This document shows positions 18,743 to 29,171 of a stretch of DNA of 64,000 nt, piece after piece. The translations under genes and the position numbers were made by a program. This DNA is from Bacillus xiamenensis (GTDB taxonomy: Bacteria > Bacillota > Bacilli > Bacillales > Bacillaceae), in the NCBI RefSeq assembly GCF_000300535.1, contig NZ_AMSH01000008.1, positions 16,778 to 80,777 on the forward strand, read 5' to 3'. The first letter of the stretch is position 1. Every line of letters starts with the position of its first letter. A model generated the notes under the pieces. The model was not told where the DNA came from. It saw nothing but the letters and a program-made list of their open reading frames with translations, and searched no databases.

Positions 18743-19213
18743 TTAGCTTTTAGTCGATTGTTCTACTTTTTCTTTGACATCTTTGATGCCTTCTTCAATG
18801 TCTGATTTTGCTTCTTGTGCTTTTTCTTTTGCTTCGTCTGCTGCTTCTGACGCTTCACTTGCAATTTGAGCTGCAGCATCTTCTGTTTCACTTTTCACTT
18901 GATTAGCTTTTCCAGCTGCACGCTCTTTTATGTCTTTCACTTTGTCTAAAATCTGGTTCGACTGCTCCGCCACCAGCTGAGAGAATTCAGATGTTTTATC
19001 TTTCGCAATCGTCACATATTCCGTGCCTTTTTCCTTCGCATCTGTTGTGAGTCGATCTGTTTTTTCTTTTAAAGCATTCGCTTGGGTGTTCAAATCATCG
19101 CGAAGCTCTTTCCCTGACTTCGGTGCTAAAAATAATGCGGTTGTTGCACCAATAATGCCACCGATAAGTGTTCCGATCAAAAAGTCTTTGCTATTGATTC
19201 CGTCTTTGCTCAT
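18743..19213 (-). CDS. ytxH: General stress protein YtxH
   Basis: A 156-residue protein with an N-terminal hydrophobic segment rich in glycine (DFLIGTLIGGIIGATTALFLAPKSGKELR), the hallmark of the YtxH family. A long Ala/Glu/Lys-rich helical region follows, resembling apolipoprotein or LEA-like repeats. It is probably membrane-anchored; the molecular function is unknown. It lies in the middle of the stress operon ytxGHJ, 26 nt after ytxG. Confidence 0.93.
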   Translation of the reverse strand: MSKDGINSKDFLIGTLIGGIIGATTALFLAPKSGKELRDDLNTQANALKEKTDRLTTDAKEKGTEYVTIAKDKTSEFSQLVAEQSNQILDKVKDIKERAAGKANQVKSETEDAAAQIASEASEAADEAKEKAQEAKSDIEEGIKDVKEKVEQSTKS

Positions 19214-19239
19214 GATTATTCCTCCTATGCGAATATGAT

Positions 19240-19659
19240 TTATTTTTGGTGTTTACGCTGTTTCCATTTTTTATAAATTTCAAGTGCTGCGTTACTCCAG
19301 TTTACCACATCCGTGACTTTCTCTTGATTCCTTTCAACGGACGAAGAAACCGCTCCAGCTGCCTGCTTTATGCTTGTATTAAATTGGTTGATCGAGCCGC
19401 CAATTCCCTGCACCGCATCCACAACTGTGCTTAGTTTTGCTGATTTGTCTTGAATATCTTCTGCGAGCTGATTCGTCTTATGTAGCAGCTGTGTTGTCTC
19501 TGTGGTGATGCCTTGCATCTGTCCTTCAAGACCTTCTAAAGTTGATGCGACATTCTTTAATGTCAGCTGTAAGGATTTCAATGTTTTGGACAAGTAGATG
19601 ACAAGAATGAAGAACGCAATTGCAATGAGTGCAACGCTTAAATAAAGAATAATAATCAT
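19240..19659 (-). CDS. ytxG: General stress protein YtxG, DUF948
   Basis: A 139-residue protein with one N-terminal transmembrane helix ([22 protein letters not shown]) and a coiled-coil cytoplasmic part ([19 protein letters not shown]) characteristic of DUF948. It is the first gene of ytxGHJ. The start follows AAAGGAGG. The role in stress tolerance is not defined biochemically. Transcription is expected from both the sigma-B and sigma-H promoters upstream. Confidence 0.93.
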   Translation of the reverse strand: MIIILYLSVALIAIAFFILVIYLSKTLKSLQLTLKNVASTLEGLEGQMQGITTETTQLLHKTNQLAEDIQDKSAKLSTVVDAVQGIGGSINQFNTSIKQAAGAVSSSVERNQEKVTDVVNWSNAALEIYKKWKQRKHQK

Positions 19660-19694
19660 CTGATACCTCCTTTGCTGCGGGCATATTCAGTTCA

Positions 19695-19720
19695 ATACCC
19701 TCTCGTTGTATCATTCAAAC
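19695..19720 (-). promoter_or_regulatory. Sigma-B promoter of ytxGHJ
   Basis: Minus-strand GTTTGA (19715-19720) and GGGTAT (19695-19700) are separated by 14 nt, matching the sigma-B consensus GTTTAA-N13-15-GGGWAW. Confidence 0.85.
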
Positions 19721-19748
19721 ATCGCCTAGAATGACCGATTGAATAATA

Positions 19749-19775
19749 ATTCTACACTTATTCGCCGATTCCTGT
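19749..19775 (-). promoter_or_regulatory. Sigma-H promoter of ytxGHJ
   Basis: Minus-strand ACAGGAATC (19767-19775) and GTAGAAT (19749-19755) are separated by 11 nt, fitting RNAGGAWWW-N11-12-RNNGAAT. Dual sigma-B/sigma-H control is established for this operon in B. subtilis. Confidence 0.75.
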
Positions 19776-19843
19776 CCACAGCGATCGAAAAAAAGCGGCA
19801 CATCTTGACACATTTAGCCCCTTTGTCACATTTTATTCAAAAT

Positions 19844-19874
19844 AAAAAAAGTGCCGATTGAAACGGCACTTTGA
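19844..19874 (-). terminator. Terminator of murC
   Basis: Minus-strand AAAGTGCCG and CGGCACTTT arms are followed by TTTTTTT. Confidence 0.88.
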
Positions 19875-19885
19875 TGTCGATACAT

Positions 19886-21184
19886 TTATACAGCAACTTT
19901 CTCATAAGCACGCAGATATTTTTGAATATCTCCTGCTCCCATAAAAATCAAAATCGCATTTTCATGCGCTTTCAGCACAGTTGTATCGTCTTCTTCGATC
20001 AATTGAGCTTGCGGAATTTTTTCTCTTAAATCTTCAATGCTGAGTTTCCCAATGTTTTCACGAGCTGAACCGAAAATATCACACAGATATACATAGTCCG
20101 CTTTCTTTAGGCTGTCAGCGAATTCAGTTAAGAATTGCTGTGTACGTGTGAACGTATGCGGCTGGAAGACAGCGACAATATCACGGTCTGGATATTTCTG
20201 ACGAGCTGCTTCAATCGTGACCTCAATTTCAGTTGGGTGATGCGCATAATCGTCAATTAAGACCTGCTCACCGACTACTTTTTCATTAAAGCGTCGTTTC
20301 ACACCGCCAAATGTCGTTAAAGCACCTTTAATGAGTTCTGCATCAATGGCTTCATAGTGACATAATGCAATCACAGCTAACGAGTTGAGAACGTTATGAT
20401 TTCCATAGGCAGGAATGTAGAAGGTATCGTAAAACGTATTACGTACAAATACATCAAATGTGGTGCCTTCTGTATTTTTCACAACATTACGTGCTTGGAA
20501 ATCATTTTCTTCATTGAATCCGTAGTACACAACAGGTACTTTTGCTTGAATCTTGAGCAGATGCTCATCGTCTCCGCAAGCGATAATGGCTTTTTTCACT
20601 TGAAGCGCCATGTTTTGAAACGCATCAAACACATCATCGATATCCGAGAAATAATCAGGATGATCAAAATCAATATTTGTCATGATTGCATAGTCTGGGT
20701 GGTAGCTGAGGAAATGTCTGCGGTATTCGCATGCTTCAAATACAAAATACTCGCTGTTTTCTTTCCCCATTCCAGATCCATCACCGATTAAGTACGAGGT
20801 TGGCTTTGCCGATTGCATCACATGTGCCAGCAGGCCTGTTGTCGATGTTTTACCATGAGCACCTGTAATCGCAACGTTTGTGAATGAATCCATGTATTCT
20901 CCAAGAAATTTATGATAACGAATGACAGGTATCCCTTTAGAAAGGGCACGCTCGATTTCAGGGTGTGTATCTGGGAATGCATTACCTGCAATCACCGTCA
21001 TCCCCGGCTGGATATTATCTGGGTTAAATGGAAGAATTTTGATATTTCGTTCTTCTAATGCTTTTTGAGTAAAGATGTATTTTTCGATATCCGATCCTTG
21101 GACAGTATATCCAGTATCATGAAGAATTTGGGCCAGCGGACTCATACCTGTCCCTTTTATTCCAACAAAATGATAAACAGTCAT
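19886..21184 (-). CDS. murC: UDP-N-acetylmuramate-L-alanine ligase
   Basis: A 432-residue Mur ligase that adds L-alanine to UDP-MurNAc, the first step of peptide stem assembly in the cytoplasm. The N-terminal nucleotide-binding domain starts [16 protein letters not shown], the ATP loop is [12 protein letters not shown], and the C-terminal domain includes [10 protein letters not shown]. The ATG follows GGAGGTACAATT. In Bacillus murC is separate from the main dcw cluster and lies between ytxG and sftA, as here. Likely monocistronic. Confidence 0.98.
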   Translation of the reverse strand: MTVYHFVGIKGTGMSPLAQILHDTGYTVQGSDIEKYIFTQKALEERNIKILPFNPDNIQPGMTVIAGNAFPDTHPEIERALSKGIPVIRYHKFLGEYMDSFTNVAITGAHGKTSTTGLLAHVMQSAKPTSYLIGDGSGMGKENSEYFVFEACEYRRHFLSYHPDYAIMTNIDFDHPDYFSDIDDVFDAFQNMALQVKKAIIACGDDEHLLKIQAKVPVVYYGFNEENDFQARNVVKNTEGTTFDVFVRNTFYDTFYIPAYGNHNVLNSLAVIALCHYEAIDAELIKGALTTFGGVKRRFNEKVVGEQVLIDDYAHHPTEIEVTIEAARQKYPDRDIVAVFQPHTFTRTQQFLTEFADSLKKADYVYLCDIFGSARENIGKLSIEDLREKIPQAQLIEEDDTTVLKAHENAILIFMGAGDIQKYLRAYEKVAV

Positions 21185-21218
21185 AATTGTACCTCCAACA
21201 AACGTCTATCTGACTTAC

Positions 21219-21246
21219 AGTATATGACGCTCATTTCAATTTGCAA
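21219..21246 (-). promoter_or_regulatory. Promoter of murC
   Basis: Minus-strand TTGCAA (21241-21246) and TATACT (21219-21224) are 16 nt apart. The rest of the 301-nt gap to sftA (21247-21485) shows no gene and no clear sftA terminator. Confidence 0.55.
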
Positions 21247-21485
21247 CTTGTGATTTTTGTCTCTAGCTGATCACAGATCGCAGCTCCAAATAAAGATTTT
21301 TTCCGATCTTCCTATTCTAATCAATATTAACTATGATTAGTATCCGACAACTTTCCCATTTCTAACACCTGTTTTCGCTTATTTCACTTGAAAAGCGGTT
21401 AGACAGGCATGCAAAAAGCGTCCAATTCCAAAATTGCACCTATGTGCTATCATACCATGTTTATCAAAAAAATGAAGTGGTTTGT

Positions 21486-24221
21486 TTAGATCAATTGTTC
21501 TAAGTCACTTAGTGTCATGAGGACTTCTCTTGGCTTACTGCCTTTTGCGCCAGAGATCATTCCTTCACGTTCCATCATGTCAATCAATCTCGCTGCACGA
21601 TTGTAGCCAATTCTAAATCTTCTTTGCAAACTGGATGTACTGGCACTATTTTGCTCGATGGCAAACCGGCACGCATCCATAAACAATTCGTCTTCGTCTG
21701 TAATGGCAGAGCCTTGGAGCATTAATTCCTCCTGTTCAAAAAGGAACACGGGCTTGCGCTGTTTTCTTACATGCGCTACAACTTCATCAATCTCTCGGTC
21801 TGATACAAAGTTCCCTTGCAGCCTCGTCGGCTTGCCTGAGCCATTTTCTAAGAAGAGCATGTCTCCTTTGCCGAGAAGCTTTTCTGCACCTGCCATGTCA
21901 ATAATGGTTCTTGAATCGACTTGACTAGAAACAGAAAACGCAATTCTTGTTGGGATGTTCGCTTTAATGAGTCCAGTGATGACATCAACTGACGGTCTTT
22001 GGGTCGCAATGAGTAAATGGATGCCGCAGGCTCTTGCTTTTTGTGCAATCCGGCAAATGCTTTCTTCGACTTCATTTGGTGCAACCATCATTAAATCAGC
22101 CAGCTCATCAATGACAACGACGAGATACGGCAGCTTTTCACCCATTTGTTTTTCTTTTACCAGTTCATTAAATCGTTTGATTTCTCTCACACCGGAGTGT
22201 GCAAACAGTTCGTAGCGTCTTTCCATTTCATCTACTACCCATTTCAGAGCAGCTGTCGCTGTCTTGGCATCGGTAATGACTGGGCTCACAAGATGCGGAA
22301 TGTGATTATAAGGCGCTAGTTCAACCATTTTAGGGTCGATTAAGAGCATTTTCACTTCATCTGGTGAGGCTTTAAACATTAAGCTCACTAAAATGGTATT
22401 TATACAGACACTTTTTCCAGAACCTGTTGCTCCCGCAATTAAGCCGTGCGGCATTTTTTGCAAATCAACGACAACTGGCTGACCTGAAATATCTAATCCG
22501 AGCGCTGCTGTTAATGGAGATGGATTGTCTCTAAATGCACTGCTTCTGATCATTTCTCTTAGGAAGACCATTTTGCTGTGCAGGTTCGGCACTTCGATAC
22601 CGATCGTGTTCTTTCCTGGAATCGGTGCTTCGATTCGAATATCCTTTGCAGACAAACTAAGTTTAATATCATCTGACAGGTTTGTAATTTTGTTTACTTT
22701 CACACCTGGTTCAGGATGCACTTCAAATCTTGTGACAGACGGGCCTTGTGTGACATGAACCACACTTGCTCTGACATTGAAATTTTTCAGCGTTGCATTG
22801 AGCAGTTCTGCCCGTTCTTTTACCCATGTTCCGTCCTCTTCTTTTTGAGCTGGCGGTACGTCTAGAAGGGCTAGGCTTGGAAAAACATATCCATGTGCAT
22901 CTGCGGTTTTCTTCTGCCCTTGCACGCGCTGGTCACTTTTTAGCATCATGACGTTAAAAGGAACAGTGGAGGTTTGACCGCTTGAGCGCCTTGGTTCTGG
23001 TGATGATTGCTTTGGTACTTCACGCTTATCTTCATGCGTTTGTTCCTGCTGCTCTCTTTGATTTATGGCGATGCCAGCCTGTTCAGAGGCAGTCAGTTCA
23101 TCTGTTACTTGTTCTGCCGGCAGGATTTCATCCTCATCTGCGATCTCATCTTCTGCCATAGCATGACCTTCTTGCACATCCTGTATGATCATTGGCTCAG
23201 CTTCTTCAAATTCTGCTGCTATAGCGTCTTCTTGTTTATCTTCTAGTGAAGATGTCTCTGCATCCTCCATAGCTATATCTTCTACTACCGCAGTTTCTTC
23301 TACTGGGCTGTCTATTTCCATTTCAATCGCTGACGGTGTGTTTTCAGCTGTTTCAAATGTGAATGTTTCTTTTCCCTCCGCATCACCTTCAAGCGGATTC
23401 AGCTCGTCTTTTTCTTCTTGTTTGACGGTGACGAACTGTTCTTGCCCCATCTCTACCGACTCTTCGTATGCTTCAGCTTGCTCCATATGTAAGAATGCTT
23501 CCTGATCGTCTTCGGCCTGTGACAAAGCTTGCTCTTGATCCTCTGTCTCACTAAAAGGCTCGTCATATAAACGTTCCATCGTTGATTGAACGTGATCTTG
23601 ATAAGCGAGTTCCTCTTGCAAAGTATGCGGCGTCGTGACAGATTGTTTCTCTACTTTTTCTTCTGTTGGAGCTGACACCAAGTCTTCCATACGTTGTTCT
23701 TTTCGTATAGACGGGATGTTCATTTGCTGTCTCACATTCCGCTCACGCTCTGCCTCTTCTGACAGCAGTGTGACACGCTGTGACGTTTCTTCTGCTGACT
23801 TCATTTGAACAGAGGCAGCTTCTCCTTTGGCTTCTGTGCGTTTTGGACGCATATCCTGATGGTAGCCATAGATGGGTGAAGGGATTTGCTCTGGTTTAAA
23901 TGGCTTTTTGTTGAGATCAGGCTGCACCGTTTGTTTTGGCTGATTGGTCGTCTGCTTTGCCTTTGGCCGGCTCTGACGCGGGCGCCTTCTTTCCTGCTGC
24001 TTCGCTCCCTCACGCGCAGGTTCATCTGGAACAAGAGGAAAGCGGAAGTTCCCTTTTGGATATTCATAATACACTTTTGTATCTTCAATTTTTTTATATT
24101 CTTTATTTTGTTCAAAAGCTGACTGCTTTGGCGCAGCCGGACCTGCTTCCGGTCTCTCAGCTTTTTCTTCTTTTTTTTCTTCTCCTAAAAACACACTGAA
24201 AAATTTATCTAACCAACTCAT
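21486..24221 (-). CDS. sftA: DNA translocase SftA
   Basis: An FtsK/SpoIIIE-family ATPase of about 911 residues without membrane spans, as in B. subtilis SftA (about 950). The N-terminal 430 residues are a low-complexity, strongly acidic linker starting SWLDKFFSVFLGEE. The motor domain has Walker A GATGSGKS, Walker B LVVVIDELADLM and ATQRPSVDVITG. The C-terminal gamma winged helix (SLQRRFRIGYNRAARLIDMMEREGMI) reads KOPS-like sequences. It clears chromosomal DNA from the closing septum. ATG ATG at the start leaves one codon of doubt. It stands alone between murC and ytpR. Confidence 0.95.
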   Translation of the reverse strand: MSWLDKFFSVFLGEEKKEEKAERPEAGPAAPKQSAFEQNKEYKKIEDTKVYYEYPKGNFRFPLVPDEPAREGAKQQERRRPRQSRPKAKQTTNQPKQTVQPDLNKKPFKPEQIPSPIYGYHQDMRPKRTEAKGEAASVQMKSAEETSQRVTLLSEEAERERNVRQQMNIPSIRKEQRMEDLVSAPTEEKVEKQSVTTPHTLQEELAYQDHVQSTMERLYDEPFSETEDQEQALSQAEDDQEAFLHMEQAEAYEESVEMGQEQFVTVKQEEKDELNPLEGDAEGKETFTFETAENTPSAIEMEIDSPVEETAVVEDIAMEDAETSSLEDKQEDAIAAEFEEAEPMIIQDVQEGHAMAEDEIADEDEILPAEQVTDELTASEQAGIAINQREQQEQTHEDKREVPKQSSPEPRRSSGQTSTVPFNVMMLKSDQRVQGQKKTADAHGYVFPSLALLDVPPAQKEEDGTWVKERAELLNATLKNFNVRASVVHVTQGPSVTRFEVHPEPGVKVNKITNLSDDIKLSLSAKDIRIEAPIPGKNTIGIEVPNLHSKMVFLREMIRSSAFRDNPSPLTAALGLDISGQPVVVDLQKMPHGLIAGATGSGKSVCINTILVSLMFKASPDEVKMLLIDPKMVELAPYNHIPHLVSPVITDAKTATAALKWVVDEMERRYELFAHSGVREIKRFNELVKEKQMGEKLPYLVVVIDELADLMMVAPNEVEESICRIAQKARACGIHLLIATQRPSVDVITGLIKANIPTRIAFSVSSQVDSRTIIDMAGAEKLLGKGDMLFLENGSGKPTRLQGNFVSDREIDEVVAHVRKQRKPVFLFEQEELMLQGSAITDEDELFMDACRFAIEQNSASTSSLQRRFRIGYNRAARLIDMMEREGMISGAKGSKPREVLMTLSDLEQLI

Positions 24222-24342
24222 CATTTATCACTCACTTTAACTCCCCTTACGTTTTCTTGGGCGATTTTTAGTATACCATTGCTTTTTCATGCAGAAAAGC
24301 AAGAAAAGTGCCACTCCTTGCTGTTCGTGCTGTATGGAGATG

Positions 24343-24377
24343 AAAAAAAGTCACTAAGTACGTACTTAGTGACTTTT
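24343..24377 (-). terminator. Terminator of the ytpPQR operon
   Basis: AAAGTCACTAAGTA and TACTTAGTGACTTT are perfect arms around a CG dinucleotide, making a 30-nt palindrome, followed on the minus strand by T7. Confidence 0.88.
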
Positions 24378-24419
24378 GGTATAACACATTCTTCGCTCAT
24401 ATGTGCCCGTTTATGGGAG

Positions 24420-25025
24420 TTAAACTTCAAAGGGTTCGCCGGCTTGGCGGCTGCCTTCTAGTACAAGAATTCCTTTTTCAGCAGGCGCATTTGGAATGTC
24501 TAATTCTTTTGCTGAACAAATCATTCCGCTTGAAGGGACACCTCTTAGTTCAGCATCTTTGATGACCAAACCGCTAGGCATCACTGCGCCGACCTTTGCA
24601 ACCACGACATATTGACCTTGGTCGACGTTTGGTGCACCGCAAACGATTTGTAATGTTTCATCGCCAACATCGACTTGGCAAATATTTAATTTATCTGCAT
24701 TCGGATGTTTTTCCTTTTCCTTCACATAGCCCACAACAAACTTTGGTGATAGATCGACAGTTAATGTTTCACTGACACCGTTGCGGTTTAAAATTTCATT
24801 GATATCTTGAACAAGTGTTTCAGAAAGCGGAACAGATCCGTTTTCTTCAATTTTCATGTAAGTAGATGCGTTGAAGATATTAAAGCCTGTTGTTTCTTTT
24901 GTTTCTTGATTGAAAATTCTTACGACATCTCCAAACGTCTCATGACCTACTTCTTCTCTTGTGACATCTTTCAATGAAATAAGGAGTGTGTCGCCTACAC
25001 CTTCTGCATTATAAAAAACATTCAT
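24420..25025 (-). CDS. ytpR: tRNA-binding OB-fold protein YtpR
   Basis: A 201-residue protein whose C-terminal half is a tRNA-binding OB fold of the CsaA/PheT-N type ([25 protein letters not shown], then [31 protein letters not shown]). The N-terminal domain is particular to YtpR (DUF4479). It probably binds structured RNA; no specific role is established. It is the last gene of the run ending at this terminator, 16 nt after ytpQ. Confidence 0.92.
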   Translation of the reverse strand: MNVFYNAEGVGDTLLISLKDVTREEVGHETFGDVVRIFNQETKETTGFNIFNASTYMKIEENGSVPLSETLVQDINEILNRNGVSETLTVDLSPKFVVGYVKEKEKHPNADKLNICQVDVGDETLQIVCGAPNVDQGQYVVVAKVGAVMPSGLVIKDAELRGVPSSGMICSAKELDIPNAPAEKGILVLEGSRQAGEPFEV

Positions 25026-25041
25026 TCGTCAAAATTCCCTT

Positions 25042-25854
25042 CTACTGCTGTTTTGGTCTGCTTTTTGCAAGAATAAAGATCGGTTCAAGCTTGCCCTCGT
25101 CATATAAAAATGACAATGCGGTAATTGGGACTGTGCCGCTAGCGAAGAAGCTCATCGACATTTGTCCTAAAATATCATAGCCTGATTCGTTGCGAACATC
25201 TGCAATGATGAACACATCCTGATGGGGAACAGAAATGGCCATCTGCCCCTCTATTTTTTGCGCATATTCTTGTAAAATTGATTCATTTAGTATTCTGCTT
25301 GCATCGTACCCGTCATTTGCACGGAAGAAATAAAAACGGTTGCCAGCAACTTCATCCATTTTCACTACCGTTTCAAGCGAGCGGACGTTGAAGCTTGCGG
25401 TTTCCCTGATTCGCTCTTTTGTCCAGTTTTCCTTTTGAAGCATCTTCTCGTCAATTAATCTGTAGGTGCTCCCAAGGTCAAGTGCATAGTAGATTCTTGT
25501 TTCAGCTGTATGCTCATCAAAAACGAGCGGCGTCTCATCACTTGATGTCTCTGGAAAGGAGGTTGAACGAATGACCGGATAAATCTGCTTCTCTTTGCCT
25601 GTTATGTGCTGCGCTTCGCCTTTCATTGCACTTAGTGCCTCTTTCACATAATAGACGATCTCATCCAGGGTTTCATCAGGCTTTACTTCCCACTTCGCAA
25701 TAATCGGCGGAAGCTCAAGTGTGATGCCTTTCCCTGTTTGTTTATCTTCAATACGAAGCGTATCTTTTTCCCGGTCAAACTGGTGTGTCCAGCTGTCACT
25801 CGTCAGACGGCTTTTCAATTGATTGGCAAGCTGTCTGGATGTCATTTTTGCCAT
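25042..25854 (-). CDS. ytpQ: DUF1444 protein YtpQ
   Basis: A 270-residue soluble protein of the DUF1444 family (B. subtilis YtpQ is nearly the same length), with no signal peptide or membrane span. Features include the start [17 protein letters not shown] and the segment [15 protein letters not shown]. Function is unknown. AAAGGAGAG precedes the ATG. It lies between the thioredoxin-like ytpP and ytpR with short gaps, so it is cotranscribed. Confidence 0.9.
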   Translation of the reverse strand: MAKMTSRQLANQLKSRLTSDSWTHQFDREKDTLRIEDKQTGKGITLELPPIIAKWEVKPDETLDEIVYYVKEALSAMKGEAQHITGKEKQIYPVIRSTSFPETSSDETPLVFDEHTAETRIYYALDLGSTYRLIDEKMLQKENWTKERIRETASFNVRSLETVVKMDEVAGNRFYFFRANDGYDASRILNESILQEYAQKIEGQMAISVPHQDVFIIADVRNESGYDILGQMSMSFFASGTVPITALSFLYDEGKLEPIFILAKSRPKQQ

Positions 25855-25872
25855 AATAAGACTCTCCTTTTG

Positions 25873-26193
25873 TTATTTAGAAAGAGAATCTGTTAAAAAT
25901 GCTTCAATCTCTTCCTTTGTCTTACGATCTTTGCTGACAAAACGGTTGATCTCTTTTCCGTTTTTAAAAACTAAAAAGCTTGGAATGCCGTAAATGTCCC
26001 ACTCTGCACAAGTGTCGATGAACTGATCTCTATCCACATAGAAGTATTCAAATTCTGGATAGTTTGCTTCAAGCTCTGGCAAAAACGGCTCAATAAATGT
26101 GCAGTCCGGGCACCAGTCAGCTGAAAATAGTAATACGGTTAAGTCTTCTTGAATCACTTTTTGTAATTCTTCGTTTGATTCAATTTTTTTCAT
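25873..26193 (-). CDS. ytpP: Thioredoxin-like protein YtpP
   Basis: A 106-residue thioredoxin fold with active site WCPDC ([20 protein letters not shown]) and cis-Pro loop [19 protein letters not shown] replaces the WCGPC of canonical thioredoxin, so substrate preference is probably different. The ATG follows TGGAGGAATC. Its first 14 nt overlap the end of the upstream membrane-protein gene, implying translational coupling. Confidence 0.92.
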   Translation of the reverse strand: MKKIESNEELQKVIQEDLTVLLFSADWCPDCTFIEPFLPELEANYPEFEYFYVDRDQFIDTCAEWDIYGIPSFLVFKNGKEINRFVSKDRKTKEEIEAFLTDSLSK

Positions 26194-27208
26194 GTTTGAT
26201 TCCTCCAGTTTGTATGGTTAAATCTCCAAATTGTATATAGCCTTTCTTTCTCATCCATTCTGATACTACCAAACTAATCACTGCCGGGCCAACGATATGC
26301 AAGAGTGCAATCGCGAGGAAAACGGATGGATGAAACCCCATGACTGTCAGTGTCATGAGCTGACCGACAAGACCGCTCGTTCCCATCCCCGCTCCTGCCG
26401 CATTATTGACCATCCCAAAGCCAATAATACCAATTGGCGCAAGAATCAGGCCCGCAATGGTCGGCGGAATGAGAATGAGGGGATTTTTCACAATGTTCGG
26501 CAGCTGTAGTTTTGACGTCCCAATACCAACAGCAACAAGACCGCCAAAGCGATTTTCTCTAAAACCTGCAGCGGCAAAACCGACCATCTGCGCGCAGCAG
26601 CCAATCGTTGCAGCACCGGCCGCTGTCCCGGTCAAATCAAGCATCAGCGCAAGCGCAGCACTTGAAATCGGTGAGCTGAGCGCAAGTCCAACAATGGTTG
26701 CGACCAGCATGCCCATCATCAGTGGACTTTGGTCAGTCCCCCATACGATGAGCCTGCCTAGCCCTGTCATCACCGCCTGAATCCCAGGGCCGATGAAAGC
26801 AGCGGTGAGAAAGCCTGTCATAATGGTCACAAGCGGCGTTAAAATAATATCAATTCTCGTCTCACCACTAACAAGTTTGCCTAATTCTACACCAATGAGA
26901 GCAGCCACAAAACTTCCAGCAGGTCCCCCAAGCTCTGCTCCAGCGGCACCTGAGACAACACTTGCAAAAATGATCAAAGGAGACGCATTTAAGCGATAGG
27001 CAACGGCTACACCGATTGCCGGTCCCATGAGCCCCATGGCAAGCGTTCCCATTTTGATGATAAGCGGCAGTGATAACAGACCGCCTGCTGTTTTTAAGAT
27101 CAGCCCTACCACTAATGTAGCAAATAGACCTAAAGCCATATAAGAGAGTGCATCAATAAAATACACCTTTGGCGAAAGGGAAAGACCCTTTCTTTTCAAA
27201 TAAGTCAT
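26180..27208 (-). CDS. PTS EIIC-like membrane protein (PTS_EIIC_2 family)
   Basis: A protein of about 342 residues with eight to ten hydrophobic segments rich in Gly and Ala ([41 protein letters not shown]). This matches the PTS_EIIC_2 family, which resembles sugar-PTS IIC domains but usually occurs without IIA or IIB partners; none is present here. The transported compound is unknown. The ATG at 27208 is used rather than the TTG at 27211. It overlaps ytpP by 14 nt and so heads the ytpP-ytpQ-ytpR transcript; I do not recall this gene at the equivalent place in B. subtilis. Confidence 0.85.
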   Translation of the reverse strand: MTYLKRKGLSLSPKVYFIDALSYMALGLFATLVVGLILKTAGGLLSLPLIIKMGTLAMGLMGPAIGVAVAYRLNASPLIIFASVVSGAAGAELGGPAGSFVAALIGVELGKLVSGETRIDIILTPLVTIMTGFLTAAFIGPGIQAVMTGLGRLIVWGTDQSPLMMGMLVATIVGLALSSPISSAALALMLDLTGTAAGAATIGCCAQMVGFAAAGFRENRFGGLVAVGIGTSKLQLPNIVKNPLILIPPTIAGLILAPIGIIGFGMVNNAAGAGMGTSGLVGQLMTLTVMGFHPSVFLAIALLHIVGPAVISLVVSEWMRKKGYIQFGDLTIQTGGIKHEKN

Positions 27209-27408
27209 CAATGTCGTCTTCCTGCCTTCTCATAGGAAAGACGAAGATGCCTGTCCTTCCTATTATATGTAGTATTCTTACGATGAAAAATAGTCTCTAC
27301 CATGAATATCATAATCATATTTTTTTTGCTTTATCAAGCACTTCTTGTGTAACATGAAAAGAAACAGGGCAAACCTTTACTAAGTTTGTGCACAAGGAGG
27401 AGATCGTT

Positions 27409-27855
27409 ATGCAATTAACGGTTTATTTAGCTGGAGAAATACATAGCCAGTGGCGTGATGAAATCAAGGAGAAAAGCCAATCGTTAAAGTTACCAGTGAC
27501 ATTTGTGGGCCCAATGGAGAATCATGACCGCTCGGATCACATCGGGGAAGATATTTTAGGTGAGCAGCCAGATGCCATTTTTAAAGACGATGCGGCTTCT
27601 GATTTGAACAATTTCCGGACCGAAATTTTATTGAATAAAGCGGACGTCGTCATTGCGCGGTTTGGTGAGAAATATAAACAGTGGAACACTGCAATGGATG
27701 CTTCTTCCGCCATCGCTAAAGGAAAACCTCTTATTTTGATTCGCCCTAAGGAATTACACCATCCATTAAAAGAACTATCCAACAAAGCAAATGTTACTGT
27801 GGAAACAGTCAATCAAGCCATTAAGGCGTTATCATACGTGTTTGAACAGGAATAG
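27409..27855 (+). CDS. ytoQ: YtoQ family protein
   Basis: A 148-residue protein that aligns along its whole length with B. subtilis YtoQ (LAGEIHSQWRDEIKEKSQSL, FVGPMENHDRSDHIGEDILG, EKYKQWNTAMDASSAIAKGK). The fold appears to be a nucleoside 2-deoxyribosyltransferase-like Rossmann fold, but the activity is unknown. The ATG at 27409 follows AAGGAGGAGATCG, so the in-frame ATG at 27388 is rejected. It is monocistronic and convergent with ytoP. Confidence 0.92.
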   Translation: MQLTVYLAGEIHSQWRDEIKEKSQSLKLPVTFVGPMENHDRSDHIGEDILGEQPDAIFKDDAASDLNNFRTEILLNKADVVIARFGEKYKQWNTAMDASSAIAKGKPLILIRPKELHHPLKELSNKANVTVETVNQAIKALSYVFEQE

Positions 27856-27856
27856 G

Positions 27857-27897
27857 AAAAAAGGCCGCTCTCATGAAAAGGGCAGCCTTTTCTTATT
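27857..27897. terminator. Terminator between ytoQ and ytoP
   Basis: AAAAAGGC...GCCTTTT with an imperfect GC-rich inner stem lies between the convergent stop codons, with a T-rich flank on each strand. Confidence 0.65.
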
Positions 27898-27899
27898 TT

Positions 27900-28973
27900 T
27901 TACACCTGTTGATAAATCGAATCCACCGTGCTTTGATCACAGTTTTTGACAAGTTGGACAATTAATTCTTTTGCGGCAGCATAATCATCTACATGCAAGA
28001 CAGAATGACTTGTATGAATGTAACGCGCGCACACACCAATCACAGCAGACGGTACACCTTGGTTCGAAATGTGAACACGTCCAGCATCCGTTCCGCCCGG
28101 CGATACAAAGTATTGATATGGGATATTGTTTGTTTCAGCTGTATCGAGAACAAAGTCTTTCATGCCCCGGTGCGTAATCATCGTTCGATCAACAATACGA
28201 AGAAGTGCACCTTTTCCAAGCTGGCCGAATTGTGTGTGATCACCCGTCACATCATTTGCAGGGCTTGCATCTAAAGCAAAAAATAGATCAGGCTGAATCA
28301 TATTCGCTGCTACCGCTGCCCCTCTTAGCCCTACTTCCTCTTGAACTGTTGCACCTGAATACAGCTGACATGAAAGGGTTTCGTCTTTTAATTCTTTTAA
28401 TAATTCAATGGCAAGTCCGCACCCGTAGCGGTTATCCCAAGCCTTGGCTAAAATCTTTTTAGGATTGGCCATTGGGGTAAAGACCGTCGCAGGAACGATT
28501 TGCTGTCCTGGGCGAACGCCAAGCTCTTTCGCCTCTTCCTCACTATCTGCACCAATATCAATCAGCATATCTGACGGCTTCACTGGTCTATTTTTTTGTT
28601 CTGGTGTCAGAAGGTGGGGAGGTGTGCTTGACACGACACCAGGGATTGGTCCGTGATCGGTATGTACATCCACACGCTGCGCGAGCATCACTTGACTCCA
28701 CCAGCCGCCAAGTGTTTGAAAACGAATCATCCCGTTTTTCGTAATTGATGAGACCATGAAGCCGACTTCATCCATATGACCAGCCACCATGATTTTCGGT
28801 CCCTTTTCCGAACCCTTACGTACGCCAAACACCCCGCCAAGGCGGTCCTGTATGAGCTCATCGGAATATTTCTCAAGTTCTTTTTTCATAAAAGCACGCA
28901 CATGGTGCTCATTACCTGGAGTTCCCTGTAATTCTGTTAAATTTCGGAAAAGCGACAATGTTTCGTTGTTCAT
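27900..28973 (-). CDS. ytoP: M42-family aminopeptidase YtoP
   Basis: A 357-residue M42 metallo-aminopeptidase (glutamyl aminopeptidase/endoglucanase M type). Metal ligands are visible in AGHMDEVGF, in the Asp of [10 protein letters not shown], in QEEVGLRGA and in [14 protein letters not shown]; the final His is in [10 protein letters not shown]. Such enzymes form dodecameric shells that trim peptides in the cytoplasm. It is read convergently to ytoQ and divergently from ytzB. Confidence 0.94.
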   Translation of the reverse strand: MNNETLSLFRNLTELQGTPGNEHHVRAFMKKELEKYSDELIQDRLGGVFGVRKGSEKGPKIMVAGHMDEVGFMVSSITKNGMIRFQTLGGWWSQVMLAQRVDVHTDHGPIPGVVSSTPPHLLTPEQKNRPVKPSDMLIDIGADSEEEAKELGVRPGQQIVPATVFTPMANPKKILAKAWDNRYGCGLAIELLKELKDETLSCQLYSGATVQEEVGLRGAAVAANMIQPDLFFALDASPANDVTGDHTQFGQLGKGALLRIVDRTMITHRGMKDFVLDTAETNNIPYQYFVSPGGTDAGRVHISNQGVPSAVIGVCARYIHTSHSVLHVDDYAAAKELIVQLVKNCDQSTVDSIYQQV

Positions 28974-29171
28974 TCGACAGTTACCCTCGTTTCTATGTAA
29001 TGACCATATAAATTCCTATAAACATACACTCCCTTTATACTATAAGAATTCTTTCGGTTTTCCAAGTATCTCTCCAGAAATTTTGAATATGCTTTCAAGT
29101 ATTCGGATTTCTTAACATCACAGGACAAGTTTTGTATAATGGAAAAAACAGCAATACGGAGGTGCAGCACG

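Noticed and set aside
23185..23505. Ser-rich plus-strand frame inside sftA
   Set aside because: Complement of the Glu/Ala-rich acidic linker of SftA; composition artefact.
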